A stretch of DNA of 64,000 nucleotides, from contig NZ_JAYMYJ010000082.1 in assembly GCF_035668035.1 (NCBI RefSeq), positions 15,001 to 79,000 of the forward strand, given 5' to 3'. This document shows positions 43,890-53,655 of the stretch, piece by piece. Numbering within the stretch: the first letter of the stretch is position 1; the number at the start of each line of letters is the position of its first letter. Under the pieces are notes generated by a model that saw only the letters and a list, made by a program, of their open reading frames with translations, did no database searches and was not told the origin of the DNA. A program made the position numbers and the translations under genes. Source of the stretch: Thiothrix phosphatis (lineage in GTDB: Bacteria; Pseudomonadota; Gammaproteobacteria; Thiotrichales; Thiotrichaceae).

Positions 43890-45413
43890 TTAATCGCGCT
43901 GGATTTTATGCGGCAACGCATCCCCAAAGCGTGCGTTCGGGTTTTGGCTCACATTGCCATCCAGGAAAGCAGCGCCCACTGCCGGGACACCTTTGTACAG
44001 GTTGCTGCTGGCGGAATAGGAGCCTGGGTGCGGGCTATACGCGCTTGCAGACTTGAAGCCACCACCAAGGCTATAACCAGGGAATGACAGGCGTGCCCAA
44101 CCGCTGACAAAGGCACCAACACTGATGCTCTGTTTGGCGTTGCTGGACAACACGCTATAGCTGGCGTCATAGGATGGGTCGGTGGACTTGAAGCTAATGA
44201 CGTTCACCTCGCGGCCAAGGATACTGGAGTCAGCCTTTTTACCCGGCAGAACGGGTGAGAAACCAAAACCACTGGTAGTTTTTACGCCTGCCTGACCTTC
44301 CTCACGGTCATAGATACCGTTTTCGAAGCTGGCGGCGACATCGGTTGTAGCCATATTGATACCATGCTTTTTCATTGGGAATGTGACAACCCAGTCCGTA
44401 TGGCCATCATAACCATCGGTTGGGTCGAGGAAGTATTCGTTCATCAGACTGGGAGCCAACAGCACATGCGCGACCGGATAAGGGTTGGTGCCGCAAGCTG
44501 GAATCAATGGGTCATCCAGATCCAGGCACGCATCGCTGGCCGCATTCCAATCCGTGACAACCAGTTCGCTTTCACCGGCGGCATTCCTGGTCATGACTTC
44601 ACTGGTTGAAACGTTACCAGACGCCAGTGAAGGCAACAGGAAGTAATCAGGATCGTCAGACAGCCAATGCTGGGCTTGGGTGCTGTAGTTGTCGAGGGCG
44701 ACCGGATCAACCGCAAACGCTGCGCCCTTGGCCACATTCAGGATTGCAGAAGAGCCAAACAAGCCACCGGTTGGCGCACCCATACCGGCAGCCGCCGAGC
44801 CAACGCCTTGGGTGAAGGTGCCCTTGCCGCCCTGTGAGGCGGTTCGCCATGCATCTTCGACTGCCGTACAGTTGGCAGGTTTGCCATTTTTATGCAACAC
44901 ACCAGCTTTTACTGTCGGGTCAGTCACCACACCCATTTCGACGACTTCGACATAACCTTCGCGGGTATCTTCCGCTGTAACGCCCTTGTAAACATTCTGT
45001 CCAGTAAAGGCTTGCTCCGCCAAACACTTCCCGTCTTCACAGGACGCCAAAGCAGGCAGGGTGCAAGTGCGGTCGTTAGTGCTCAACATACCGACAATAT
45101 TGCCTTCACCGTCATCACCGGCTTTGACGCTGCCCGTCCAAGTATCTTGAGGAGACATGTAGATATTGAAGTCCAGCACGTCATTACTGCTCTTGCCTTC
45201 ACGGAAACGAATCTTGACAGCTTTGGTTTGGTCAGTGGAATTCACCAAGTTGATATTGGTGACATAGCCCTCATTTGCATTGAAGTAGGGAAATAACAAT
45301 ACCTGGCCAGTGCCATCCGGATTGACATGCACGGCTTGTGCACTGGTGATGACCCCCATTGCGCCAAGAATACCAGTTGCGACACTGATGGCGACTTTGT
45401 TTTTCTTGAACAC
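43890..45413 (-). CDS. Secreted cell-surface protein
   Basis: 507 residues from GTG 45413 with GGAGG upstream. Signal peptide (VAISVATGILGAMGVITSAQA). The start of the mature protein, VNPDGTGQVLLFPYFNANEG, then INLVNSTDQTKAVKIRFREG and VLDFNIYMSPQDTWTGSV, is a recurrent pattern in large surface proteins of sulfur- and metal-metabolising proteobacteria; no enzyme motif is present. Cys residues occur in pairs (CTLPALASCEDGKC). The terminator is strong. Just downstream of the type II secretion genes in gene order, so it is a candidate T2SS-linked cargo or surface anchor, though that is inference from position only. Confidence 0.82.
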   Translation of the reverse strand: MFKKNKVAISVATGILGAMGVITSAQAVHVNPDGTGQVLLFPYFNANEGYVTNINLVNSTDQTKAVKIRFREGKSSNDVLDFNIYMSPQDTWTGSVKAGDDGEGNIVGMLSTNDRTCTLPALASCEDGKCLAEQAFTGQNVYKGVTAEDTREGYVEVVEMGVVTDPTVKAGVLHKNGKPANCTAVEDAWRTASQGGKGTFTQGVGSAAAGMGAPTGGLFGSSAILNVAKGAAFAVDPVALDNYSTQAQHWLSDDPDYFLLPSLASGNVSTSEVMTRNAAGESELVVTDWNAASDACLDLDDPLIPACGTNPYPVAHVLLAPSLMNEYFLDPTDGYDGHTDWVVTFPMKKHGINMATTDVAASFENGIYDREEGQAGVKTTSGFGFSPVLPGKKADSSILGREVNVISFKSTDPSYDASYSVLSSNAKQSISVGAFVSGWARLSFPGYSLGGGFKSASAYSPHPGSYSASSNLYKGVPAVGAAFLDGNVSQNPNARFGDALPHKIQRD

Positions 45414-45558
45414 TTGCGTGCCTCCTCGTTCTATCTTTTATATTGTTGACGGAGCTTTTAAAGTTTTATTGTGAATCTGCTGGTTCCGGGACACATAATT
45501 ATATCCACAGACGACCAGATCATTATACGCAATTAATCAGTATTTTTGATTGTGATAT

Positions 45559-45957
45559 TTACTCTTTTACATACCGCCAGTCTGAAAACCAACCATCCTT
45601 GACCCATGTCTCATGTACAACATCACTGGTTTCCATTGGCTTGCTTAATCCCCGCATTTTCATGGAAACCGTCACTTCAACATCAACCTGGCAGCGTTTA
45701 CCGGGTTCCTCGCATTGAACCTTATCCACCTTTGCTTTGTTCCAAAGCCCGGTGCCATGCACTTTGTGCTTAAATACATCCAAAGGCGTCGTCGCTTTAA
45801 ATGCATCCGTGTAGTATTGATATGCTTGCACCAAATCCCCCTGAATCAGGGCATTCCAACGGTTAGTCGCATACTCGGTCAGAACAGACTCCGCCGAACC
45901 ACAGCCCGTCAACAACGAACCTGCCAACAGCACCCACAAAGTTTTATTTATCTTCAT
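45559..45957 (-). CDS. Small lipoprotein next to gspD
   Basis: 132 residues from ATG 45957 (GGGGG upstream), 14 bp inside the gspD end. Lipobox LLTGC (WVLLAGSLLTGCGSAES). The mature part has a NTF2/SnoaL-like look (RWNALIQGDLVQAYQYYTDA) with two Cys (QCEEPGKRC). It might serve as a pilotin or accessory for the secretin, but no pilotin motif is recognised. Confidence 0.75.
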   Translation of the reverse strand: MKINKTLWVLLAGSLLTGCGSAESVLTEYATNRWNALIQGDLVQAYQYYTDAFKATTPLDVFKHKVHGTGLWNKAKVDKVQCEEPGKRCQVDVEVTVSMKMRGLSKPMETSDVVHETWVKDGWFSDWRYVKE

Positions 45958-48196
45958 ATTGCCCCCTAAGTTGCGGGAAGAATTTATCCCCATCCATCAG
46001 GCTTCTCATGCGGTCACGCATTTCTTCGCCTGTTTTGACCAGATCCCGCTGACTGCTGATTGCCGTTGGCGTAATCAACACCAACAACTCCGTGCGCACG
46101 CCACTATGGCTGGTGCCGCTGAACAGGTTGCCCACCACCGGCACCTTGCTCAGGCCCGGCAAACCAGACTTGCCATCTGTGCTGTTGTCGCGGATCAGGC
46201 CGCCCAACACAATGGTCTCGCCACTTTTAACCGCAATGTTACTCTTGATATTACGTTGCAGGAAACTGCGCTGCCCGGTTGCTTGGTCAATTTCACCCAC
46301 ATCGGTGACATCCTGCTGGATATCCATTTTCACCAACCCGCTGGAATTCACATGCGGCGTAACCTGCAATGAGACACCAGTATCCTTGAATTGTACATTC
46401 TGGGTCACAACACCGCCATCCGTAGTGCTGCTGCCTGTAAAGACCGGCTGCTGGTTGCCGACCCTGATATTGGCCGTCTGATTATCCAGCACCAATACCG
46501 ATGGGGAAGAAATCACCCGCAGCTTGGATTCCCGCGCCAAGGCGTTCAGCACCCCGGTGATGGCTCCATTGGCTCCAGTCAGCGAGTAGGAGAATCCAGG
46601 GACAGCGGCGCTCAGACCGGAACTTGAATCCAGATCCAACATTCCTGAGCCATTTTTGCCAAAGGCATTGTTTTTGAAATACCACTGCAAACCATACTCC
46701 AGCCCGCCGGTCAGGCTGACCTCCATAATGGAAGCCTCCACCTGCACCTGCATGGGCATCACGTCCAGGCGCTTGAGCGCTTCCAGAATCTGCTGGTAGG
46801 TGTCTTCCGTCGACATGACCATCAGGGAATTGTTGGTCTTGTCGGCAACGATCCGGACTTCCGCATCAGGGTTGATGTCAACCCCGCCACCGCTGTCGCC
46901 CAACATGGTCCTGGCCGGAGCCGCCTTTGCGGACTGGCCATCCCCGCCGCCAACCGTGGCGGCCTCCAGGCCGGGAGCTAGGCTGGAAGTCCCACCCCCA
47001 CCCGGCAATGCGCCTTTCGTGCCACTTTTCTTGCCACCAAAAATCTGGTTGAGCATATCCGCCAAGTTTTCAGCATCGCCATTCTGCACATGATAAACAA
47101 ACAGCTGCTGCCCGGCAGTCGGGCTGACTTGGTCAAAACGGTCGACCCAGTCCTTCATATCCTTGAGGTAATCCGGATTGGCGGAAATGATCATGATGCT
47201 GTTCATGTGCTCAATCGGCATGATCTTGATCATCCCAGCCATTGGGCTGCTGCCGCTTTCGCCAAACAATGCATCCAGGTTTTTCGCCACCACCGCCGCT
47301 TCCACGTTTTTGACCCGGTAAATGCCGACTGACATGCCTTTCAGCACATCCACATCAAAGGTCTTGATGGTCGCCATCAGGTTGGCCAGCTCAGAACTGG
47401 TTCCCGCCAACACCAACATGTTACGGTTCGGGTCAACCCGCACAAAAGCATCCGGACTGGCGATCGGCTCCAAAATCTTCTGCATTTCCGCCGCTGGAAT
47501 ATAACGCAGGGTAATTACCTGCAAACCATAACCTGGCTTGATTGATCCGGCTGATGGCATGAAGCCACGCCCTTTCAGATTGGCGCGGGAAGCCACCCGG
47601 TAATTGCCGGTGTCATCCTTGTAAAGCACCGCCCCTTGAGTTTGCAACAAGGATTCCAGTGTCGGAATCAGCGTGTCGCGTGGGATCGGGTCGGTTGAAT
47701 TGATGGTAACCTCGCCTTCCACCCCGGGCTCCACCGTATAAGTCTGCTTGAGAATATCACCCAACACGACTTTGACCACCTCACGGATACTGGCGCGCTC
47801 AAAATTTAAAGCAACACCAGCATCACTGGAAGATTTTTTACCCATGGAAGGTTGTTTGACATCCGAACGGTAATATTGCTGGTTCCCCAGAATCAATTCC
47901 ACATCACCATTCGTTTTGGAGCCGCTGCTGGCTCCGCTTGGCATAGAATCCCATGCGGGTGCGGCGGGCGCATTCTCCCGGTAACCGACAGACTGAATGG
48001 CATCTGCATCTACGGGATGCAACGCGGGACGGGAAAAACCGGCTGTTTCCATGTCAAGCTCCCGAATCGCAGTGCTGCGCTGGAAACCTGCTTTTTTGAT
48101 GTTACTGCGATAACCTGGACTGCCTTTGATTGAAGCGCACGCGGACATAAGCACCGCGACACTGACAAGCCCTATAATGCTGCCCCTGTATTTCAC
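45944..48196 (-). CDS. gspD: Type II secretion secretin GspD
   Basis: 750 residues from GTG 48196 (GGGG 8 nt upstream). Lipoprotein-type signal (LVSVAVLMSACASIKG). Periplasmic N0 domain (FERASIREVVKVVLGDIL) near residue 130, N1-N3 repeats (VITLRYIPAAEMQKILEPIA; VYHVQNGDAENLADMLNQIF), then the C-terminal secretin domain with VEASIMEVSLTGGLEYGLQW, SPSVLVLDNQTANIRVGNQQ, LGGLIRDNSTDGKSGLPGLS and VPVVGNLF. The long Gly/Ser/Ala-rich insert in N3 (GTKGALPGGGGTSSLAPGL) is normal. Forms the outer-membrane channel. Confidence 0.95.
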   Translation of the reverse strand: MKYRGSIIGLVSVAVLMSACASIKGSPGYRSNIKKAGFQRSTAIRELDMETAGFSRPALHPVDADAIQSVGYRENAPAAPAWDSMPSGASSGSKTNGDVELILGNQQYYRSDVKQPSMGKKSSSDAGVALNFERASIREVVKVVLGDILKQTYTVEPGVEGEVTINSTDPIPRDTLIPTLESLLQTQGAVLYKDDTGNYRVASRANLKGRGFMPSAGSIKPGYGLQVITLRYIPAAEMQKILEPIASPDAFVRVDPNRNMLVLAGTSSELANLMATIKTFDVDVLKGMSVGIYRVKNVEAAVVAKNLDALFGESGSSPMAGMIKIMPIEHMNSIMIISANPDYLKDMKDWVDRFDQVSPTAGQQLFVYHVQNGDAENLADMLNQIFGGKKSGTKGALPGGGGTSSLAPGLEAATVGGGDGQSAKAAPARTMLGDSGGGVDINPDAEVRIVADKTNNSLMVMSTEDTYQQILEALKRLDVMPMQVQVEASIMEVSLTGGLEYGLQWYFKNNAFGKNGSGMLDLDSSSGLSAAVPGFSYSLTGANGAITGVLNALARESKLRVISSPSVLVLDNQTANIRVGNQQPVFTGSSTTDGGVVTQNVQFKDTGVSLQVTPHVNSSGLVKMDIQQDVTDVGEIDQATGQRSFLQRNIKSNIAVKSGETIVLGGLIRDNSTDGKSGLPGLSKVPVVGNLFSGTSHSGVRTELLVLITPTAISSQRDLVKTGEEMRDRMRSLMDGDKFFPQLRGQYEDK

Positions 48197-48320
48197 AAAG
48201 CTAACCCCATTTTATTATTATTATTTCGGCATAACCATCTGACGCAGCTGTGCCGTTTCTGATCATACTAAAGGTTTATAGACGTAATAAAAAGTACATT
48301 TTATCGGATGACGTTGCCAG

Positions 48321-49136
48321 CTACTGACCCGTTGCTGGCTGATTATTATTTTGGTCACCCGTTAACGCCCCCCAGCGTGAGGCCATCAAACGCTGCCGGG
48401 CCTCCAGCGCATCCTTGACGGAAAGTGGCGGCGGTTGCTTTTGGGTATCCGCCGGGAATGGCAAACCGGCAGTCTGCGGCGCATTTCCAGGCGGAGCTGT
48501 TGGCGCATTCTGTTGAGAAGGCGGAACCGCTGGCGCAGCAGCTTGCTGTTGCGCTTGCCGAGCCGCCGCCGCTCTCTGCTGGGCTGCCTGTTGCTGTTGC
48601 ATGGCGCGCTCCTGTGAAACCTGTGGGTTTTCCTTTGGTGCGGCAAAATCCCCCACCAAAGGAATATCCTGGTGTTGGTCGCCAAGCTCCAGCAGAACCC
48701 GGTCAGGGTCAATACCAGCCACTTTCCAGGCTCCCCAAGAATCTCCCTGGCGCAACTGCACACTCCCGCCCGCTGCGTTTTCCATAATGGCGAACAAACT
48801 CCCGCCTGTATCGATAATGCCGATCAAGCGCCCTTGTGGCAACGTTGTATCCACTGGCTCAACAATTTCCGCCACCACCTCTTTTTCAGGCTCGACCGCT
48901 TTGCGGCTTTCCCAAAATAACGGGGCACTGACCATCTGCGGATAACTGTTCAGATCCGGTGTATCCAGCATGCTGGAGTCGGGAATCTGCACACTGATGT
49001 CAGCTTGCTTCCCACCGCGCGCATCCAACATTTTCAAGCTAACGACGCTCCAGGCCCCCAACGCCAACAATGCCAAGCCGCCACCCCACAGCAAAGCCTG
49101 GATGGGCGGGTTAATTAGCCTCTTCAGACTGCTCAT
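48321..49136 (-). CDS. gspN: Type II secretion protein GspN/GspC-like
   Basis: 271 residues. One membrane anchor (residues 13-34), then SAPLFWESRK, RLIGIIDTGGSLFAIMENAA and LRQGDSWGAWKVAGIDPDRV, the HR-type fold of inner-membrane GspC and XpsN that touches the secretin. The C-terminal third is Gln/Ala/Pro-rich and disordered (QQQQAAQQRAAAARQAQQQA), with no PDZ domain. Placed between gspM and gspD as in the Xanthomonas xps order, hence the name. Confidence 0.8.
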   Translation of the reverse strand: MSSLKRLINPPIQALLWGGGLALLALGAWSVVSLKMLDARGGKQADISVQIPDSSMLDTPDLNSYPQMVSAPLFWESRKAVEPEKEVVAEIVEPVDTTLPQGRLIGIIDTGGSLFAIMENAAGGSVQLRQGDSWGAWKVAGIDPDRVLLELGDQHQDIPLVGDFAAPKENPQVSQERAMQQQQAAQQRAAAARQAQQQAAAPAVPPSQQNAPTAPPGNAPQTAGLPFPADTQKQPPPLSVKDALEARQRLMASRWGALTGDQNNNQPATGQ

Positions 49137-49728
49137 TTTTCACCTCCCCACCACGCCAATACGTTGAAATCTGCACTTCGGCCTTCACGACTTGTTGCTT
49201 GCCCCCGTCGTTGTCCTCCTGCGGCTTAATATCCAAGCTTTCCACGAACAGTAACGGCCGCGCCCGGTAAGCCTGATGCAGCACTTCGCGCAACAGCTCC
49301 GGGCTGCTTTGGAACACCGCCTTGACCATAACCCGCTGGTAAACGGAATTCTGTTGCTTGTCTTCATCCTGCTGCTCATCCACGACTTCCGAGCTGATCA
49401 ACACGCCATTGTCGCGGGTAATGACCGTTGCCAAATGTTTCTGCAATTCCTTCGCCACCTGGGCGGAAGTCATGCCCGCCGGATAAAACAGCTTGTCCAA
49501 GCCATTCTGTTGCACACGCTGATACTCGGCCATGATTTCGGGCGTCGCCACATTCATCTGCCGAAGCTTCGCCAACTGCTGGTAGCCATTTTCAATCTGC
49601 TCGTTCAACTCCAGCGATTTCTGCACTGCCGGTATAATGGCCAGGAATATCACCACAACCAGCAGCAACGCCAACAGCCCCCACGACAACAATTTTTGGT
49701 GCTGCCGCCATAATGCATTATTGGGCAT
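49111..49728 (-). CDS. gspM: Type II secretion protein GspM-like
   Basis: 205 residues from ATG 49728. One membrane helix (residues 14-33, LSWGLLALLLVVVIFLAIIP), a coiled segment (ELNEQIENGYQQLAKLRQMN) and a periplasmic ferredoxin-like domain (VMVKAVFQSSPELLREVLHQ, RPLLFVESLDIKPQED). The topology matches GspM/XpsM. Overlaps gspN and gspL by short stop/start overlaps. Confidence 0.82.
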   Translation of the reverse strand: MPNNALWRQHQKLLSWGLLALLLVVVIFLAIIPAVQKSLELNEQIENGYQQLAKLRQMNVATPEIMAEYQRVQQNGLDKLFYPAGMTSAQVAKELQKHLATVITRDNGVLISSEVVDEQQDEDKQQNSVYQRVMVKAVFQSSPELLREVLHQAYRARPLLFVESLDIKPQEDNDGGKQQVVKAEVQISTYWRGGEVKNEQSEEAN

Positions 49729-50773
49729 GGGGAACCTCCAGCGTGGCTTCAATGTGGAAACGGTCGCGCCCGTTATCCTTGTTACGGGTCACAGGCGACT
49801 TGAAGCGCACATTGGAAAATTCTGGCGCATCTTCCAGCGTATCAATCAGCGTCAGCGCCTTACCGGATTCGCCGCGAATTTCCAGTTTATTGCCCTGAAT
49901 ATCCAGTCGTTCCAACCAAGTATGCTCAGGAATATCTGTAGACAATTTTTCCACCACATCCAGCGCAACCGGCGAACTCTTGCGCTTTTCCTCGATAAAC
50001 CTCAAAGCGTCCTCCGCCTCCATCAACTTGTCGCGGACAGCCATTTGTTCGGATGAGGATTTGCGCATATCAGCCAACGCTGTTTCGATCTGGTCAAGCC
50101 GACGGTACTTGTAAGCCAGCGGGACTAACACGGAAAGTGCCAGGACACCAAGGAAAAAATACAAGGGAACCCTCGACCAGCCCTGCGCCTGTTGCGTATC
50201 GCGGGAAGCCGCAAGGTTGATGTCTGGGTGAGCGCCGTCCACGGAGATCACCTGCGCCTCATCCACACCCAACGCCTGCAACTGATGATTCAAACGCTCG
50301 ACCACATGCTTGGGAAGCACATAAATATCCGCCAGGATTTCCTTGCGCGCCTTGTCATGCTGCGCCACCCGCGCATCAAAACAAGCATTGTCCGCTGTAA
50401 ATGGCGTCAGCCGATCCAGTTGATAGCCCAGCACCTGCAACAGGTTTTCCCGGACGGCTTCCGGGAAATAATGCTGCAAATGCAAAACCTGAGCCTTACC
50501 CAACTGCAATTCCAACAGATATTGCTTGCTCCGGTAACGCTCCGGAACCAGATCGGAAAACTTGGTGCCGCCATCCTGCCAGGCAAACCGGCCACGCCCC
50601 TGTTGCTTGCCATCCTGCACCCACACGGCGTTGACCAAGCTGTCATCCAGCATTTGCAGAACCAGACGGGGCAATTCGGTGCGAAACAGTTTGCGCGCTG
50701 CTTTCGGCAGGCCACTGTATAAACCTTCGCCCCACCACAGCATGAATGTTCGAAACTTTTGGATAAATGACAT
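49718..50773 (-). CDS. gspL: Type II secretion protein GspL-like
   Basis: 351 residues from ATG 50773. The cytoplasmic N-terminal half (residues 35-190) is a PilM/GspL-type actin-like domain, here short and without obvious nucleotide motifs; a single helix (203-221, PLYFFLGVLALSVLVPLAY) is followed by a coiled coil and a PilN-like periplasmic fold (TWLERLDIQGNKLEIRGESG). First gene of the L-M-N-D block; the tRNA-Ser gene lies 187 bp upstream on the other strand. Links the assembly ATPase (not in this window) to GspM. Confidence 0.85.
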   Translation of the reverse strand: MSFIQKFRTFMLWWGEGLYSGLPKAARKLFRTELPRLVLQMLDDSLVNAVWVQDGKQQGRGRFAWQDGGTKFSDLVPERYRSKQYLLELQLGKAQVLHLQHYFPEAVRENLLQVLGYQLDRLTPFTADNACFDARVAQHDKARKEILADIYVLPKHVVERLNHQLQALGVDEAQVISVDGAHPDINLAASRDTQQAQGWSRVPLYFFLGVLALSVLVPLAYKYRRLDQIETALADMRKSSSEQMAVRDKLMEAEDALRFIEEKRKSSPVALDVVEKLSTDIPEHTWLERLDIQGNKLEIRGESGKALTLIDTLEDAPEFSNVRFKSPVTRNKDNGRDRFHIEATLEVPHAQ

Positions 50774-50960
50774 GACTCTTATTTTTGTATAGTAAACCCC
50801 AACGGCCATCGTAGCGTATCCTCCCACCTGTGTCGAATGGGAACCGACCAAACGTCGCTGGAGCCAATGCACGCTGTAAAATGTCTGCCTACAGGTTTAC
50901 AAGCCTGCGCTCCTGCGCTACGATTGCGCCCTTGATTTTTGCCCCTGTGTAAAATTCTGC

Positions 50961-51048
50961 GGAAAGGTGTCCGAGTGGTCGAAGGAGCACGCCTGGAAAG
51001 TGTGTATACGGCAACGTATCAAGGGTTCGAATCCCTTCCTTTCCGCCA
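50961..51048 (+). tRNA. tRNA-Ser (anticodon GGA)
   Basis: 88 nt including encoded CCA. Acceptor arms GGAAAGG (50961-50967) and CCTTTCC (51038-51044), anticodon loop CTGGAAA giving GGA, a long variable arm (TGTGTATACGGCAACGTATC), and T arm AAGGGTTCGAATCCCTT. All serine identity features are present. Confidence 0.97.
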
Positions 51049-51056
51049 TCATATCT

Positions 51057-51093
51057 AAAGCCCTGTATTGTCAATGACTTGCAGGGCTTTTTG
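51057..51093 (+). terminator. Terminator after tRNA-Ser
   Basis: AAGCCCTG (51058-51065) pairs with CAGGGCTT (51082-51089), followed by TTTG. Confidence 0.87.
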
Positions 51094-51187
51094 CTTTCTC
51101 AGCGGAAAAGACTTGTAAGCGATCAATTCATTTTATATTCTTGATTCTTAAATTATTACAACAATAAGCGCGTCGGAGTGTAATCCT

Positions 51188-51286
51188 ATGAAAACAAGTC
51201 TGCCGAAATGGGTTGTCAACCGGCCCGTCACTGATACACCCATCAGCTTCGCAACAATATTAGAAATTGGCAAAACTGCCATTTGA
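51188..51286 (+). CDS. Possible 32-residue leader ORF before the sensor kinase
   Basis: ATG with a CGGAGTG ribosome-binding-like sequence 8-9 nt upstream, encoding MKTSLPKWVVNRPVTDTPIS and twelve more residues, stop 27 nt before the kinase start. No homologue is recognised. It may be a small protein, a leader peptide, or chance. Confidence 0.35.
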   Translation: MKTSLPKWVVNRPVTDTPISFATILEIGKTAI

Positions 51287-51312
51287 CCACATGCTGAACT
51301 TGTGGCGGAGCC

Positions 51313-53655
51313 ATGATGAATACCCATAATTTCAATAAACTAAGACTGCTGCAAGTTGTTGACAGCGTACTGCTGATTGCACTGCTAGGGTTCATCGCCT
51401 TATTGACATGGGTCAGCCTGACCAACTTGACCAGCAGGACTCACCAAAGCCTACTGGAATCCACGGATTTACTGCAAAACGCCCACAATGCGTTTACCCA
51501 TCAGGTGGCGCTGGAAAAAATGGTTAGCCAGCACCACCTGACCCTTGAGCAACTCAACAGCGAACTTCTCAAAGCCGCCTTCACCCCTGACAACACAACC
51601 GACATTGTCCGCATCTCACAAACATTAGCCAAGCAGTTGGATGAGCAACAACATGATCTGTTGAAATTCTGGCCTAACAATGCAAATCCACAATTACGCT
51701 CCGATTATGGGCACAGTATTGGGGCCATCATCAAACTTGCTGAAAAACTGAAGGAAATTCCGCCCGAACAGTGGCGGCAAACCGCCATTGATGCCCGTGC
51801 GGACATCATGCAGGCTCACCAATCCATGAATGAAGTCAAAAGCCTGAACGACAATCTGGGTTACAACTTCAGTGAAAACGTCCAGCGATCCATTCAGCAT
51901 GCTGTCGACAATACGCAGCAGATGGAAAACCGGCTGGGGCTGATCAAACAGCAGGCGCTCTGGGGCATGATAACCATCATGCTGCTGCTGTTGGTCAGCC
52001 GCTTATTCTTTTCCAGCCGCTTCAGCAAACTGCTCCAGTCCGCCCGCAACGCCCAGCAAATCGCAGAGGAAGCGGTCAAAACCAAAGCACGCTTCCTCGC
52101 CACCATGAGCCACGAAATCCGCACCCCCATGAACGGCGTGATTGGCATGACCCGTCTGCTGATGAACACACCAATGAGCAAGAAACAGACGGAATTCGTG
52201 GAAAGCATCCGCCTCAGCGGCGACCACCTGTTAACCGTCATCAACGATGTGCTGGACTTTTCCAAGATTGAAGCGGGCAAACTCGACCTCAAGCGCGAGG
52301 CGTTCGACCTCTGCTCCTGCATCGAAGACATCCTCAACCTGCTGAACGCCAAGGCGCTGGAAAAAAACCTGGAGCTGGCTTACGCCGTCGACCCCTCCAT
52401 TCCCCTGTTCATCGAAGGCGACATGGTGCGCCTGCGGCAGGTGCTGACCAACCTGATCGGCAACGCCATCAAGTTTACCGACCAGGGCGAAGTCACCATT
52501 TTCGTCATGCCACGCAACCAAGACAGCAATGGATTGGAGCTGGAATTCCAGATCAACGATACCGGCCCTGGCATTCCGGGGGATCGGGTTGAAACCATTT
52601 TCGAGCAATTCAGCCGGGCGGATGACAAACAGGTGCAACGCCACGAAGGCACCGGCCTGGGCTTGGCCATTTCACGCCACTTGATTGAAATGATGCAGGG
52701 GAAAATCTGGGTCGAAAGCACGCTCGGCGTCGGCAGCCGTTTCCACTTCACCCTCAAGACCCGCGCGGCGAAAGGCCCGGACAAACCTTTCCTCCAAGAT
52801 AATATTCCCGCCATTGTTGGCAAACGCATCCTGATTGCTGAAAACAATCCCGCCAATTGTCAGGCGCTCACGGATTTCTGCCAAGGCTGGGGCGCCGCCG
52901 TGGAGGCCGTCTACACAGCGACTGACGCCATCAGCCGGATTACCGGCGACAAGCGTTACGACATTGTCCTGGTGGAAAGCAACCTGCCCGGCGACGCGCC
53001 GCTGGAGCTGGGCAAACACATCCGCCAGCGCTACAGCAAACAGGAACTGCAACTGATCCTGATCGCCCCGCCCAATGACCGGCATCCCAAGGAAAGCGTG
53101 CGGGAACTTTACAACCTTTACCTGACGAAACCGATCACCCGCAGCCGCCTGTTTGACAGCCTGATGACCGTACTGGGTGAAGCCTGCCTGATGCCCGCCA
53201 AACCGGCAAAATCCCTGCTCAAGCTGGGCGAGCGCCTGCCGCTGACCATCCTGCTGGCGGAAGACAACCAAATCAACCAGATTGTCGCCACCACCATCCT
53301 GGATGAAATGGCTTACAAGGCGGATGTGGTGGAAACCGGCCTGCAAGTGCTCGACGCCCTGCACAAGCAACCCTATCAGGTCGTCTTCATGGACATGCAG
53401 ATGCCCGAACTGGATGGGTTGGAAGCCACCCGCCGCATCCGCGCCGAATTCCCCCCCGAACGCCAGCCGGTCATTATCGCCATGACTGCCAACGCGATGG
53501 AAGGCGACCGCCAAGAATGCCTGGATGCAGGGATGAACGATTACATCAGCAAACCTGTCCTGCCAGAAGCCGTTGAAGCAGCCCTGCAACGCTGCTTTCA
53601 GGCACCTCCCCACCAGCCTGCGCCGGAGCAAGCCTATGAAACTGTTAGCGCCTGA
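51313..53655 (+). CDS. Hybrid sensor histidine kinase with two receiver domains
   Basis: 780 residues. Transmembrane helices near 15-33 and 215-235 enclose a helical periplasmic sensor domain. HisKA with His267 in TMSHEIRTPMNGVIGMTRLL, HATPase with NLIGNAIKFTDQGEV (N box), NDTGPGIPGDRVETIFEQFS (G1) and GTGLGLAISRHLIEMM (G2). A first receiver-like domain (ILIAENNPANCQALTDFCQG) has Glu555 (LVESNLPG) instead of the phospho-acceptor Asp. A second, canonical one has Asp694 in VVFMDMQMPELDGLEATRRI. BarA/ArcB-like phosphorelay feeding the adjacent Hpt protein. Two ATGs lie at 51313 and 51316. Confidence 0.93.
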   Translation: MMNTHNFNKLRLLQVVDSVLLIALLGFIALLTWVSLTNLTSRTHQSLLESTDLLQNAHNAFTHQVALEKMVSQHHLTLEQLNSELLKAAFTPDNTTDIVRISQTLAKQLDEQQHDLLKFWPNNANPQLRSDYGHSIGAIIKLAEKLKEIPPEQWRQTAIDARADIMQAHQSMNEVKSLNDNLGYNFSENVQRSIQHAVDNTQQMENRLGLIKQQALWGMITIMLLLLVSRLFFSSRFSKLLQSARNAQQIAEEAVKTKARFLATMSHEIRTPMNGVIGMTRLLMNTPMSKKQTEFVESIRLSGDHLLTVINDVLDFSKIEAGKLDLKREAFDLCSCIEDILNLLNAKALEKNLELAYAVDPSIPLFIEGDMVRLRQVLTNLIGNAIKFTDQGEVTIFVMPRNQDSNGLELEFQINDTGPGIPGDRVETIFEQFSRADDKQVQRHEGTGLGLAISRHLIEMMQGKIWVESTLGVGSRFHFTLKTRAAKGPDKPFLQDNIPAIVGKRILIAENNPANCQALTDFCQGWGAAVEAVYTATDAISRITGDKRYDIVLVESNLPGDAPLELGKHIRQRYSKQELQLILIAPPNDRHPKESVRELYNLYLTKPITRSRLFDSLMTVLGEACLMPAKPAKSLLKLGERLPLTILLAEDNQINQIVATTILDEMAYKADVVETGLQVLDALHKQPYQVVFMDMQMPELDGLEATRRIRAEFPPERQPVIIAMTANAMEGDRQECLDAGMNDYISKPVLPEAVEAALQRCFQAPPHQPAPEQAYETVSA

